Of a DNA stretch of 64,000 nucleotides, positions 18,822 through 28,522 are shown in pieces. The first letter of the stretch is position 1. Each line of letters begins with the position of its first letter. The stretch is from Polaribacter sejongensis. Its GTDB lineage: Bacteria; Bacteroidota; Bacteroidia; Flavobacteriales; Flavobacteriaceae. The translations under genes and the position numbers were made by a program. The DNA is taken from the NCBI RefSeq assembly GCF_038024065.1, contig NZ_CP150667.1, positions 4,037,501 through 4,101,500 on the forward strand, written 5' to 3'. The notes beneath the pieces were generated by a model, which was not told where the DNA came from, did not search any database, and worked only from the letters and a program-made list of their open reading frames with translations.

Positions 18822-21653
18822 ATGAATAAAATTCTTAAAAAGTCTTTACTAATTGCAGTTACGTTATTAGTGAGTTTTAACTGTTCATCTAATAAGCCAA
18901 ATACGATGAAGGATGATAAAGCAATCGTTAGTATAGAAACGGGACTAACCATATTAAAAGTGAGAACGGCTATTAATAAAGGAAGTTCTTATATCGTTGC
19001 AAACAGTTATGAAGGGACTTTGTTAGGTGTTTCTTTTGATGGAAAAATTCTATGGAAAAATGCTTTGTCTGGTTTTATGAATCATGATGTTTGGATACGA
19101 GATTTAGATAATGATGGTAAAGATGAAATTTTAGCAGCAAATGCAGATGGTAATATTTATTGTTTAAATGCTGAAGGAAAATTATTGTGGAGTTTTAAAA
19201 AGAATGATGCACCTATGTTTGCAGTTACTGCAATTAAAAAAGACAATAAAATGTATGTTGTAGCTGGTGGGTTTGATAAGAAAATCTATTACTTAGATAC
19301 AAAAGGGAAGGAAGTAAAAGAAATTGAAACGTCCACTTTTTCAATTGAAAAATCATATAAAAAAGTTGGTCAAAAAAGAGCTCCGAATAATGTGAGCATG
19401 ACTAATTTTATAAGAGTTGTAGAGAACAAAGACCAGACCGAAACTTTAGTAGTTTTGGGTACCAACAATCACATGCAGAATGTAGGTACTTTGTATTTTT
19501 TTAATCCTTTAGAAAATCTTCCTTTTAAAAAGAAACCAATTCAACAAGATAAATCTGTAAAAGGAAAATTAAGAATTAGACCCATAGGAGATTTAAAAAT
19601 TGTTGATTATGATAATGATGGAGAAAAAGAAATTTTATTGGGTGCATCTGCTCATGTAAATGATTTGTTGGTAACATTGTACAGTATTAAAGAAGATACA
19701 TTTACTTTTCATAAATTAGATAAAATTAGTTTTGGTTATGATATTGCACATTCTGAAGTGATTAAACAAAACGGAAAAGATATTTTATTATCAAGAGCCG
19801 GAAGTCAAATTCATTTATATGAAAAAGGGAATTATAAAACTTCTGTAGAAAGATTGGTAAGTACCTATGCGTATAATGATTTATGGAAAGACCCAACAAC
19901 AAATAATATTATTTTGGCAAGTAGCCAAAGTGGAGGAAGTCAGATTCATATTATCAATACAGAAAATAAAAATTGGAAAAAGGAATTTAAAAACTTACAT
20001 CCTCTAGGTAAAATTGCTTCCATTTTAGCAAATACAAAAAGTATCAGAAATAATTTAGATCAGTTTCAGAAACCAGATTATCAAGAAAAATCGCAACCTG
20101 TTTATTTTATGACAGAAAAAGTACCTGATAATTTAATAGGGTTAAAAAATAAAATTTCTAAAAATTATGAGTCTCCAATTTTCTTAAACTCATTACATAT
20201 GAGAGAAGTAGAAAATTGGGATCGTTCTCAAGTCACCAATGAAAAATATAAAAATTCTAGAGATAGAAGAAAGAAATATACATTAACAAGTGATGAGGCT
20301 TTAACGCAAATTACCAATCAGTTTAAAGGAGAACCAGGTATTGCTTATTGGGCAGGTCATGGTAACGATCCGTATATGTTTCATATAAACACTACAAAGA
20401 AAGTTGTAGATATGGCTAACGGAAAGAAAACAGTTTTAATTTATCCAGAAATGGAAGATCATTCAGATAATTTAAACTTTTTGGTCGATGATTTAGTGTA
20501 TCCTTTGGCAAAATATGTACAAGGAAAAAATACCAATATCTTTTTAAGGTCTAAACATGTTTCTTGGTTAGGTAGTAATTATAACAAACCTTGGTCTCGT
20601 TTAATGTCTGGTGAATTTGCAGATGTTTTTGTGCCTTCTATGGAAGAAACCACAGATAAATCTATGGAGCTTAGTTTGGCAGGTAGAACAGGTATGTGGG
20701 CAAGTGGTGCAGTCAATTCTTGGGGAACCAGATCTGTGCCAGACAATACTGCTTTTGATAGATCTAGACAATTAGGATACCAGAGATTGCCTAATCATTT
20801 TTTAAGAATGCTAATTTTTCATACTTCTTATGGAGCGCAATACATTAATAATTTTGCGGTAGATCAAGACTATTTAAGTGTTTATTGGGAGCTGATTGCA
20901 AAAGGAGCTTTATATGTGCCAAAACGAAATGAAATTTTAAGTTTTTCGCCAGTTCATGTAAGCATGAAAGAACCAGATCATCATTATATAGATGAAGGAT
21001 CTAATGTAAAATGGAGTATTTTTTATGATGAAGAGTTCGAAAATAATAATCCGTATGCTATAAGTAGATTAAGTGGTTCCTGGCCAGGAGCAGCAGTTAC
21101 AGAATGGGACTTTTCTAGATATGCTGCTGGAGTTAAAGAAAGAAGATTAAACTTTTTAGCGCCTTATGAAAACGGATTGGTATTAATTACGCCACCTCAA
21201 AAAGGAGTTTTTGCTCAGAAAAATGTAGTAAGAAAATCACTTTCAGAAAATTTACATCCTTTTTATAAAAATATTTTAAAGGAATATATTACAGACGGAC
21301 ATAATTATTATTCTGCTGATGGTAAAGAAACTTATAAAGCAAATGAATACTATAAAATAATAGAAAAAGAGATTAAAGAAAGTGCTAAAAAGCTACCTGT
21401 TACTGTTTCTGGTGATGTTGCTTGGGTAGTTGCACAAACGTCTCCAAAACATTTAAGATTAACCATTTTAGATAATGGGTACATCAACCCAGAAGAGAGT
21501 ACTGCAATTGTAAGTTTTAATAATATTAAGATTAAAAAAATCACAGATATTTTAAGTGAAGAAGCATTTAAAGTAGAAAATTCTTCGGTAAAAATAAATA
21601 TTCCTTTAGGTGCTTTTAGATTTATAGATATAGAGTTAGAGAAGGCGTTTTAA
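18822..21653 (+). CDS. Beta-propeller lipoprotein, putative lambda-carrageenase-like (GH150-like) enzyme
   Basis: A 943-residue protein with lipobox FNC (Cys21). The N-terminal half has PQQ/FG-GAP-like propeller repeats (DLDNDGKDEILAANADG, YDNDGEKEI). The C-terminal half (about 450-930) looks like an enzymatic domain with WAGHGND (510-516), YPEMED, SLAGRTGMW and PSMEETTD. A close relative is encoded at 34050. Published lambda-carrageenases (GH150) are about 940 residues with an N-terminal propeller, and the PUL content fits that substrate, so I infer GH150 or a sister family. I have no alignment, so this rests on architecture and context. It starts the enzyme part of the locus. Confidence 0.6.
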   Translation: MNKILKKSLLIAVTLLVSFNCSSNKPNTMKDDKAIVSIETGLTILKVRTAINKGSSYIVANSYEGTLLGVSFDGKILWKNALSGFMNHDVWIRDLDNDGKDEILAANADGNIYCLNAEGKLLWSFKKNDAPMFAVTAIKKDNKMYVVAGGFDKKIYYLDTKGKEVKEIETSTFSIEKSYKKVGQKRAPNNVSMTNFIRVVENKDQTETLVVLGTNNHMQNVGTLYFFNPLENLPFKKKPIQQDKSVKGKLRIRPIGDLKIVDYDNDGEKEILLGASAHVNDLLVTLYSIKEDTFTFHKLDKISFGYDIAHSEVIKQNGKDILLSRAGSQIHLYEKGNYKTSVERLVSTYAYNDLWKDPTTNNIILASSQSGGSQIHIINTENKNWKKEFKNLHPLGKIASILANTKSIRNNLDQFQKPDYQEKSQPVYFMTEKVPDNLIGLKNKISKNYESPIFLNSLHMREVENWDRSQVTNEKYKNSRDRRKKYTLTSDEALTQITNQFKGEPGIAYWAGHGNDPYMFHINTTKKVVDMANGKKTVLIYPEMEDHSDNLNFLVDDLVYPLAKYVQGKNTNIFLRSKHVSWLGSNYNKPWSRLMSGEFADVFVPSMEETTDKSMELSLAGRTGMWASGAVNSWGTRSVPDNTAFDRSRQLGYQRLPNHFLRMLIFHTSYGAQYINNFAVDQDYLSVYWELIAKGALYVPKRNEILSFSPVHVSMKEPDHHYIDEGSNVKWSIFYDEEFENNNPYAISRLSGSWPGAAVTEWDFSRYAAGVKERRLNFLAPYENGLVLITPPQKGVFAQKNVVRKSLSENLHPFYKNILKEYITDGHNYYSADGKETYKANEYYKIIEKEIKESAKKLPVTVSGDVAWVVAQTSPKHLRLTILDNGYINPEESTAIVSFNNIKIKKITDILSEEAFKVENSSVKINIPLGAFRFIDIELEKAF

Positions 21654-21940
21654 GAATAAATTATTGGTAGATACAAGAAATGTATTCTCAAAAACAAGCG
21701 CTGTACGATTGTTTTAGAACTTTACAGTAGTTACAAAGTGTAAAATTTACAATGAGGTTTTAGATGAAATATTTTGGTTGCTTTTTCTTTTTTAATAGAT
21801 ATTAAAGAGTAAAAAGTAATCACCAAAAATAGATATGTCCTTATAAAACTTAGAATTTATTTCGTAAAAATGGCTAATACTAAAAGTTCTCTAACTAAAA
21901 AAAATGATAATCAATTATGTATTTAAAAAGAACTAATTAT

Positions 21941-23392
21941 ATGAAAATACTATTTGCAATAGTTGTATTGGGGTTTACTGCGTGTGCAGAAAAACAGAAG
22001 GAAGTTGCGCAGGTATCAAAAAGTAATCAACCAAATATTATTTTATTTGTTGCAGATGATCACGGTACCGATGCAATTGGTGCGTATGGAAATCCGGTTA
22101 TTAAAACTCCAAATTTAGATCAATTAGCTTCTGAAGGAGTAAAGTTTACGAATGCTTATTGTACCAGTGCAAGTTGTGCGGCAAGTAGATCTGTAATTCT
22201 TTCTGGTAAATTTGGTCACGCAACTGGTTCTTATGGTCATGTGCATGATTATCATCATTTTAGTACGTATGATACAGAAACGTCTTTACCTGTTATTATG
22301 GAGAAATCTGGTTACGAAACAGCAAGAATTGGTAAATACCATGTAGCTCCAGAAAAAGTGTATCACTTTAATCAGGTTTTAGAAGCAGACCCTAGAAATA
22401 CCGTTGAAATGGCAGATGCTTGTGCCGATGTTTTAAAATCTGACAAACCATTTTTCTTATACTTCTGTACTGATGATCCTCATAGAGGACACCCTTTTGA
22501 ACCAGAACAATGGGACACACCGAATAGTTTTGGAAATAAAAAAGAAGGTTATAAAGATGTAGAAACTGTAATTTATAATCCAGAAGATGTTTTAGTACCT
22601 TCTTTTTTACCAGATACAAAACAGACTAGAGAAGAAATTGCACAATATTACCAGAGTATTTCTAGAATAGACCAAGGTTTTGGTAAGTTGATGAAAATGT
22701 TACAAGAAACGGGTAAGGCAGATAACACTATTGTTATTTATATTTCTGATAACGGAATGGCTTTTCCAGGTGCTAAAACCACCGTTAATGAACCAGGAAT
22801 TAAATTGCCTTGTATTATAAAAGATCCAACAAAGGGTACAAAAGGAACAACAAATAAAGCGATGATTTCTTGGGTAGATTTAACACCAACCATTTTAGAT
22901 ATGGCAAAAATAGACTTTAAAAAAGAGCAATTTCACGGAAAATCTTTCAACTCAATTTTAAATAAAACAAACCCTGAAGGTTGGGATGAAATTTATGCTT
23001 CACACACGTTTCATGAAATTACTATGTATTACCCAATGAGAGTGGTTAGAAGTAAAAATTACAAGTTAATTTGGAATATTGCTTATAGGTTAGAGTATCC
23101 TTTTGCATCCGATTTATGGGCGTCTTCTACTTGGCAAAGTATTTATAGGCACAAAATAGAATATTTTGGACCTAAAAAAGTACAAGATTTTCTATTTAGA
23201 CCAGAATTTGAATTGTATGATTTATCAAAAGATAAAAATGAGCTAGATAATCTTGCATATAAAGATAAATTTAGAGGTGTCTTAGAATTGATGAAAAGTA
23301 AGATGAAAAAATTTCAAAAAGAGACCTCAGATCCTTGGATGATTATGTGGGGGCATGATGCATCTTTACAAGGTTCTGGGGTTAATTTATAA
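21941..23392 (+). CDS. Type I sulfatase (CxAxR variant), lipoprotein
   Basis: A 483-residue formylglycine-dependent sulfatase removing sulfate esters from sugars. The ATG at 21941 starts a lipoprotein signal (lipobox FTAC, Cys15) and is preferred over the ATG at 21917. Metal-binding VADDHGTD follows the lipid anchor. The modified Cys lies in C79-A-A-S-R83, so Ala replaces the usual Pro of CxPxR; such variants occur in the S1 family. GKYHVAP and the second metal site SDNGMAFPG are visible. The GH110 gene starts 9 bp after its stop, so the two are probably co-transcribed. Which sulfate position it attacks is unknown. Confidence 0.93.
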   Translation: MKILFAIVVLGFTACAEKQKEVAQVSKSNQPNIILFVADDHGTDAIGAYGNPVIKTPNLDQLASEGVKFTNAYCTSASCAASRSVILSGKFGHATGSYGHVHDYHHFSTYDTETSLPVIMEKSGYETARIGKYHVAPEKVYHFNQVLEADPRNTVEMADACADVLKSDKPFFLYFCTDDPHRGHPFEPEQWDTPNSFGNKKEGYKDVETVIYNPEDVLVPSFLPDTKQTREEIAQYYQSISRIDQGFGKLMKMLQETGKADNTIVIYISDNGMAFPGAKTTVNEPGIKLPCIIKDPTKGTKGTTNKAMISWVDLTPTILDMAKIDFKKEQFHGKSFNSILNKTNPEGWDEIYASHTFHEITMYYPMRVVRSKNYKLIWNIAYRLEYPFASDLWASSTWQSIYRHKIEYFGPKKVQDFLFRPEFELYDLSKDKNELDNLAYKDKFRGVLELMKSKMKKFQKETSDPWMIMWGHDASLQGSGVNL

Positions 23393-23401
23393 AAAGCGAT
23401 T

Positions 23402-25210
23402 ATGATAAACAGTTTATATAAAATAGTAGCAGTATTTATTTTTTTTGCAACGATCAATAGCAATGCTAATGAAATAATTAATATAAAGCATGCCGAAGGA
23501 GATATGACTTTGGTTGTGAGAGAAGCAATTGAAAAGGCAAAAACCAAAGACATTAAATTGGTGTTTGAAAAAGGAAATTACTTTTTTAAAACAGATTATG
23601 CGGTTGGTAAATTCTTGTATGTTACAAATCATGGAAATGGGTTTAAAAAAATCATTTTTAATTTTGAAAAATTTAATTCCGTTGAAATAGAAGGAAATGA
23701 TTCTGAATTTATTTTTAGAGGTCAAACGTTGCCATTTGTATTTGATGGATTACATAAAGTTGATGTAAAAAACATCACCATAGATTGGGACATTCCTTTT
23801 TCTTTTCAAGGAGATGTTACTGCTGTAAATGAAAAAGAACAATGGTATGAGCTAAAACCATATACAAAAGGGTTTTCATGGAAACTTAGTAAAGGAAGGA
23901 TTGAATTTCCTGGAATCAATCATTTTAATTTTACTTCTTTAGGCAGTTCTTTGCCACACAATAAAGAAACAAAAGCAGTAGATTATGGTGCTTGGGATGC
24001 AAGCTTAGAATCTAATTTTGTGGAAAAAAGACCGAATGGGATTTTACGTTTTTATGATAAAAACCTTAAAAAATATCCAAGAGTAGGTTCTGTATTACAA
24101 TCTAAAGGAGATAAATTAAACAATAGATATGCTCCTGCTTTTTTAACTAGAAATTCTAAAAACATCGAGTTTAATAATGTAACTATTCATCATGCTTTAG
24201 GAATGGGTTTTTTGTTTGAAAGATCTGAAGATATTAAAATTTTAAATTCAGGAATTTATATTAGAGAAGGCTCAGACAGAGTAATGTCTATTGTTGCAGA
24301 TGCAACTCATTTTGCAAATTGTAAAGGAGATATATTAATTGAAGGTTGCCGACTTGAAGGCATGTATGATGATGGAACAAACGTACATGGAACCTATGTT
24401 GAAGTAAAAGAAATTCTAAATGATAAAACCGTTAGAATCACCTTAATGCATGACCAACAAATGGGATTTGAGTTTGCAGGAATCAATGATGAGGTTTGGT
24501 TTATAAAACAACCAAATCCGCAAAGAGCGGAAATAAATACGGTAACTGCTGTAAAAGTAATTAACGATTATTATACAGATGTAACTTTTAAAAATGAAAT
24601 TCCCGCAGGTTTAAAAACTGGAGATCTATTAGAAAACAAAACATGGAATCCTACTTTTACCATGCGAAAAAATATAATTAGAGATCACAGAGCAAGAAAC
24701 ATCATTATTAAAACTCCAAAGAAAATTATTATAGAAGACAACGATTTATCATCTATGATGTCTTCTATAATGTTAAGAGGGGAAACTTTTTATTGGTTCG
24801 AATCTGGTAATGTAGAAGAAGTAATTATTAGAAATAATAGATTTGTAGATTGTGCAACAGGAGGCTCTGAACATGCAATCTTAAAAGTATCTCCAAGATT
24901 AGGGAAATCGTTTGATGATACGATTACGTATGATAGAAATATCACTTTCGAAAACAATTTTATTGAAACATTTGACAATAGAATAATTTGGGCAGATAGG
25001 GTAGATGGACTAATAATTAAAGGAAATAGAATTAAACAAACGAACACTTTTAAAGTTCAGTTTCCGGATGCTTATATGTTCGATTTGACACATTGTAAGA
25101 ATGTAGAAATTTCTAAAAACTCTTATTCAGGGGACAATAAAAATATTTTAAAAGCAGATGAAGCTTCTAAAAAAGAGTTGAAATTTAAGAGTAATAAAGG
25201 TTTAAAATAA
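23402..25210 (+). CDS. GH110 alpha-1,3-galactosidase-like beta-helix protein (first copy)
   Basis: A 602-residue protein with a signal peptide (about 1-22) and a right-handed beta-helix of parallel repeats. The GH110 hallmark region is clear: DATHF (Asp300-Phe304) followed by MYDDGTNVHG, with the paired acidic residues Asp323-Asp324 and His329. GH110 inverting enzymes release terminal alpha-1,3-linked galactose, and members act on blood-group B and on lambda-carrageenan-type linkages. It sits 9 bp after a sulfatase and 6 bp before a GH42-like gene, which suggests stepwise desulfation and exo-cleavage. It is about as long as typical GH110 enzymes. Confidence 0.87.
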   Translation: MINSLYKIVAVFIFFATINSNANEIINIKHAEGDMTLVVREAIEKAKTKDIKLVFEKGNYFFKTDYAVGKFLYVTNHGNGFKKIIFNFEKFNSVEIEGNDSEFIFRGQTLPFVFDGLHKVDVKNITIDWDIPFSFQGDVTAVNEKEQWYELKPYTKGFSWKLSKGRIEFPGINHFNFTSLGSSLPHNKETKAVDYGAWDASLESNFVEKRPNGILRFYDKNLKKYPRVGSVLQSKGDKLNNRYAPAFLTRNSKNIEFNNVTIHHALGMGFLFERSEDIKILNSGIYIREGSDRVMSIVADATHFANCKGDILIEGCRLEGMYDDGTNVHGTYVEVKEILNDKTVRITLMHDQQMGFEFAGINDEVWFIKQPNPQRAEINTVTAVKVINDYYTDVTFKNEIPAGLKTGDLLENKTWNPTFTMRKNIIRDHRARNIIIKTPKKIIIEDNDLSSMMSSIMLRGETFYWFESGNVEEVIIRNNRFVDCATGGSEHAILKVSPRLGKSFDDTITYDRNITFENNFIETFDNRIIWADRVDGLIIKGNRIKQTNTFKVQFPDAYMFDLTHCKNVEISKNSYSGDNKNILKADEASKKELKFKSNKGLK

Positions 25211-25216
25211 TAGGTA

Positions 25217-27499
25217 ATGAAACAGGTTCTTTTTTATTTGGTTTTATTTTTATCGGCAAATATAGTTCAAGCTCAATCTTTAGAAACAGCAGCGAATTCT
25301 AAAATTAAAATTTTAGAAAAATTAGTTAAAAAGGCAGAGAAAAAAAACATTGATGTTTTAAAAGAAAAAACGACCATTAGAACTGCAGAAATATTTTTAA
25401 AATATGCCAATTGGGATGATAAAAATGTAAAGATAAATGAGTCTTTGTATAAACTAGTTCCTTCTTTTAAAAATCAAGCGGTTAAAATGGCAGAAGATTT
25501 ACCAAATTTTGAAAGAAAGGAAGTGAATTTAATGTTAGATAAAGCAATATCAGAAATTGAATCTTTACTAGACAAAAAGACGTTTAGAAAAGCCAGTCCG
25601 AAAGTAGATTGGACAAAAGTTACTGTAGAAAATGACCAGTTAACGTTTAATAATCGACCTGTTTTTTTAGCGGATTATACTTGGAAACCTAAAACTAAAG
25701 AGCTTACTGAGTTTCATGGAAATCAAGATAGTTTCTTTATAACACCTTCGTTTGTTTCAAAAGAAGATGGAACGATAAATAAAAAAAGAATGGACTTATT
25801 GAACGAAAAAACGGATGGTTCTTTAGGTTTTATTTTTATGAATCATAAAGGTGTTCCAAAATGGGCAGAAGAAAAATACGGTCCAAATTTTTCTATGAGA
25901 GAAGATACCTATACAGCGTATGATATAGACAATCCTGGGGCCAGAGAAATTCAAACAAAATTATTAGAAGCTTTTGTACCAAAAATAGCAGGTAAAAAGT
26001 TTAGTCAGTTAGGGTATATGTTGGTTAACGAGCCTCATTTTTATACTTATACCGATGCTAAAAAGAAAAAATTACCATGGGCTTCTGGTGGTGTTTCTCA
26101 ATTTACAATTGAAAAGTTTAAAGTTTGGTTATCAAAAAAACATCAAAATATAGCTGCTTTAAATACAGTTTGGAACACCAATTTTAAAGATTTTAATAAT
26201 GTACAAATTGATATTCCTATTGATATCAGTTTAAAAGGATCTCCGATTTGGTATGATTGGGCTGCTTTTAATATGGATAGAGTTACAGATTGGTATGCCT
26301 TCTTAAAAACAGAAATAACAAAACACGATGCAGATGCAAAAGTGCATTTAAAAATTATGCCAAATCTTTGGACGAAAAACCAAAGAGTGCATGGAATAGA
26401 TTTAGAAGCGTTAACAGATTTAAGCGGAATAATTGGTAACGATTCTGGTGCCGATCACACCTATACTTGGGGGAAACCTCATGAATGGCAAAAACATTAT
26501 GCTTTTGAATGGAGAGAGTTGTGTATGGGATATGATTTTATGAAATCTGTAAGTCCTAATAAAATTAACTTTAATTCTGAGTTACATTATTTATCAACTG
26601 TTAGGTCTCGTAAATTAGATTTAGCCCCCAATTACGCAAGAGCTAGTTTTTGGTTGGCGCATTCTTACGGAATGACTGCAAGCCAGATTTGGTATTGGCC
26701 AAGAAACGCAGATGGCTCCATTTCTAACAAAGCAAAAAAAGATAAAGGGTATGCGGGTTCTAACAATCAACAACCAAGAGTAACTAATGAAGTTGCCATG
26801 ACTTTAATAGATTTGAATGCCAATTCAGAGGAAATAATGGCAATTCAAAGAGATAGAAAACCAATCCGTTTGTTTTATTCTAAAACGTCTGCTATTAATA
26901 AAAAAGTACATATGGATGATCTTTATCGTTTGTATGAAGGTTTAAATTTTGAAGGAATTCCGTTAGGATTTGTAACTGAAAATATCATTAAAAAACAGAA
27001 TAATAAAAATTGGGATGTTGTTGCTGTGTATAATACTCCTTTTGTTACCAAAGAAGAATTAAACGCCTTACAATCATATTTGAATAATGGAGGAACTATA
27101 ATTATTGATGACATTAGTTTAGTGAAAAACGAATACGGAAACGAATTAATTGCTTTAACGAAAGGGAAAGGAACTATTATTAGATTGAATTCGGTTGCTA
27201 AAATTAGAAACGAAGTTTTATCACTCTTAAAAGAAAAAAATCTGCTTTCTGATATTTCTATTGAAGAAACAAATACAGCAGATAGAAAAGGATGTATTTG
27301 GAGAGTTGTAAAAAACAATGCTGGTAATAATGTATTGTCTATTGTAAATGTTGGTAAAAGAGACGCTTCACTAAAAATTTCATTAAAAGGTAATGAAAAT
27401 ATCATTTGTAAAGATTTAATAAAAGGAATCTCAGTTTCATCAACACCTATTTTAAAACCAAATGAGGTATATTTTGTTGAGTTAACACCTAAAAAATAA
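25217..27499 (+). CDS. GH42-like clan GH-A beta-galactosidase
   Basis: A 760-residue secreted enzyme (signal peptide 1-19, ending VQAQ). After an N-terminal helical region of about 110 residues comes a TIM barrel with the likely acid/base Glu272 in VNEPHF and likely nucleophile Glu455 in NSELHY. A Trp-rich segment follows (FWLAHSYGMTASQIWYWPR), then a trimerisation-like domain (VVAVYNTPFVTKEELNAL, LNNGGTIII) and a C-terminal beta domain. This is the GH42 architecture with an unusual N-terminal extension. GH42-related families such as GH167 act on carrageenan oligosaccharides, so the substrate is probably a beta-galactoside end of the galactan. Confidence 0.75.
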   Translation: MKQVLFYLVLFLSANIVQAQSLETAANSKIKILEKLVKKAEKKNIDVLKEKTTIRTAEIFLKYANWDDKNVKINESLYKLVPSFKNQAVKMAEDLPNFERKEVNLMLDKAISEIESLLDKKTFRKASPKVDWTKVTVENDQLTFNNRPVFLADYTWKPKTKELTEFHGNQDSFFITPSFVSKEDGTINKKRMDLLNEKTDGSLGFIFMNHKGVPKWAEEKYGPNFSMREDTYTAYDIDNPGAREIQTKLLEAFVPKIAGKKFSQLGYMLVNEPHFYTYTDAKKKKLPWASGGVSQFTIEKFKVWLSKKHQNIAALNTVWNTNFKDFNNVQIDIPIDISLKGSPIWYDWAAFNMDRVTDWYAFLKTEITKHDADAKVHLKIMPNLWTKNQRVHGIDLEALTDLSGIIGNDSGADHTYTWGKPHEWQKHYAFEWRELCMGYDFMKSVSPNKINFNSELHYLSTVRSRKLDLAPNYARASFWLAHSYGMTASQIWYWPRNADGSISNKAKKDKGYAGSNNQQPRVTNEVAMTLIDLNANSEEIMAIQRDRKPIRLFYSKTSAINKKVHMDDLYRLYEGLNFEGIPLGFVTENIIKKQNNKNWDVVAVYNTPFVTKEELNALQSYLNNGGTIIIDDISLVKNEYGNELIALTKGKGTIIRLNSVAKIRNEVLSLLKEKNLLSDISIEETNTADRKGCIWRVVKNNAGNNVLSIVNVGKRDASLKISLKGNENIICKDLIKGISVSSTPILKPNEVYFVELTPKK

Positions 27500-27586
27500 T
27501 TTACTTTTTAGTTGATTCTTGCTAAGTCTTCTTTTTTGACTTTGTAGATTAAAGGTTGAAGAAAAAGAACTTGAAAAATAGAACAT

Positions 27587-27614
27587 ACCTAGAAGGTTTT
27601 GAAACCTTGCAGGT
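27587..27614. repeat. 28-bp imperfect palindrome, REP-like
   Basis: ACCTAGAAGGTTTT is followed by GAAACCTTGCAGGT; the halves pair with about three mismatched positions. It lies 17 bp upstream of the first SASA gene start, inside the gap after the GH42-like gene. The AAGGTTTT/AAAACCTT core resembles small palindromes that I recall in flavobacterial intergenic DNA. No other copy was noticed here. Confidence 0.55.
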
Positions 27615-27630
27615 AAAGAAAAATAATTTT

Positions 27631-28518
27631 ATGAAATTATCTAAAATCTTATTAGTAGTATTAATAACCGTGTTTTTTTCTTGTAAAACAGCCTTAATTT
27701 CTCAAGAGAAGAAAGAGGTTCAAGTTGTTTTATTAGCAGGTCAGTCTAATATGGCCGGTGGTGGTAATTATGATAATTTAGAGGATTATATCAAAGAAAG
27801 AATTGAAAAGGTTGCAGATAGGGTTTTTATAAGTCAGTCTAATACAGACCAAATACTATTGTCTTGGTACAAAAATAAACCAAGTGAAAAATACGATTTC
27901 ACAAAACGTTTTGGTCCGGAATTAATGATTGGTTTAACCTTGGCAGAAAAATATCCTAACAAAGAATTTTTGTTGATAAAACACGCTAAAGGCGGAACTG
28001 CTTTATATGGAGCTTGGAACCCAGATTGGACTTTAGATAAAGCGAAAGAAATAGAAAAAGGAGCGAAAAAACAAAGCTGGAATTTAGTTGAACAACACAT
28101 TAATTTAATCAATGAGAACTTAGCTATTTTAAAGAAAAAAGGAAAGTCTTATAAAATTATTGGGTTTGCCTGGATGCAAGGAGAAAATGATGCTACTTTA
28201 GAAAAAGCAGCAAATAGTTACGCAGATAATTTAGAAAAATTAATAAAAAAGTACAGAACGACTTTTAATGTAGAAGAAATGCCGTTTGTTTTTGGTCAGA
28301 TTAACTCTAGATACGGAATTAAAAACGGAGCAAAAATGGTTAGAGAACAGATGGAAAAAGTGCGATCTGCAGTAAAAAATGTGCGTTTAGTTAAAACAAG
28401 TACAGACACAAGTTGGTCAGATTTTCCTAAGCATACAGACAATGTACACTACAATGCGGAGGGACAAAAAAGGTTAGGTGTACAATTGGCACAAGAATTA
28501 ATAGATTTTCTAAAATAG
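27631..28518 (+). CDS. SASA-type SGNH hydrolase lipoprotein (carbohydrate esterase-like)
   Basis: A 295-residue protein starting at the ATG at 27631, which gives a lipoprotein signal with lipobox FFSC (Cys18). The frame is open to a TTG at 27556, but that part holds the palindrome and no signal. The SGNH motifs are GQSNMAGG with nucleophile Ser39, then GGTALYGAW, WMQGEND and a C-terminal FPKHTDNVHYN that supplies the Asp/His. The family includes sialate-O-acetylesterases and xylan esterases. In a galactan PUL its substrate is unclear: an acetyl group or another ester. A paralogue follows 4 bp after its stop. Confidence 0.85.
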   Translation: MKLSKILLVVLITVFFSCKTALISQEKKEVQVVLLAGQSNMAGGGNYDNLEDYIKERIEKVADRVFISQSNTDQILLSWYKNKPSEKYDFTKRFGPELMIGLTLAEKYPNKEFLLIKHAKGGTALYGAWNPDWTLDKAKEIEKGAKKQSWNLVEQHINLINENLAILKKKGKSYKIIGFAWMQGENDATLEKAANSYADNLEKLIKKYRTTFNVEEMPFVFGQINSRYGIKNGAKMVREQMEKVRSAVKNVRLVKTSTDTSWSDFPKHTDNVHYNAEGQKRLGVQLAQELIDFLK

Positions 28519-28522
28519 GTTT

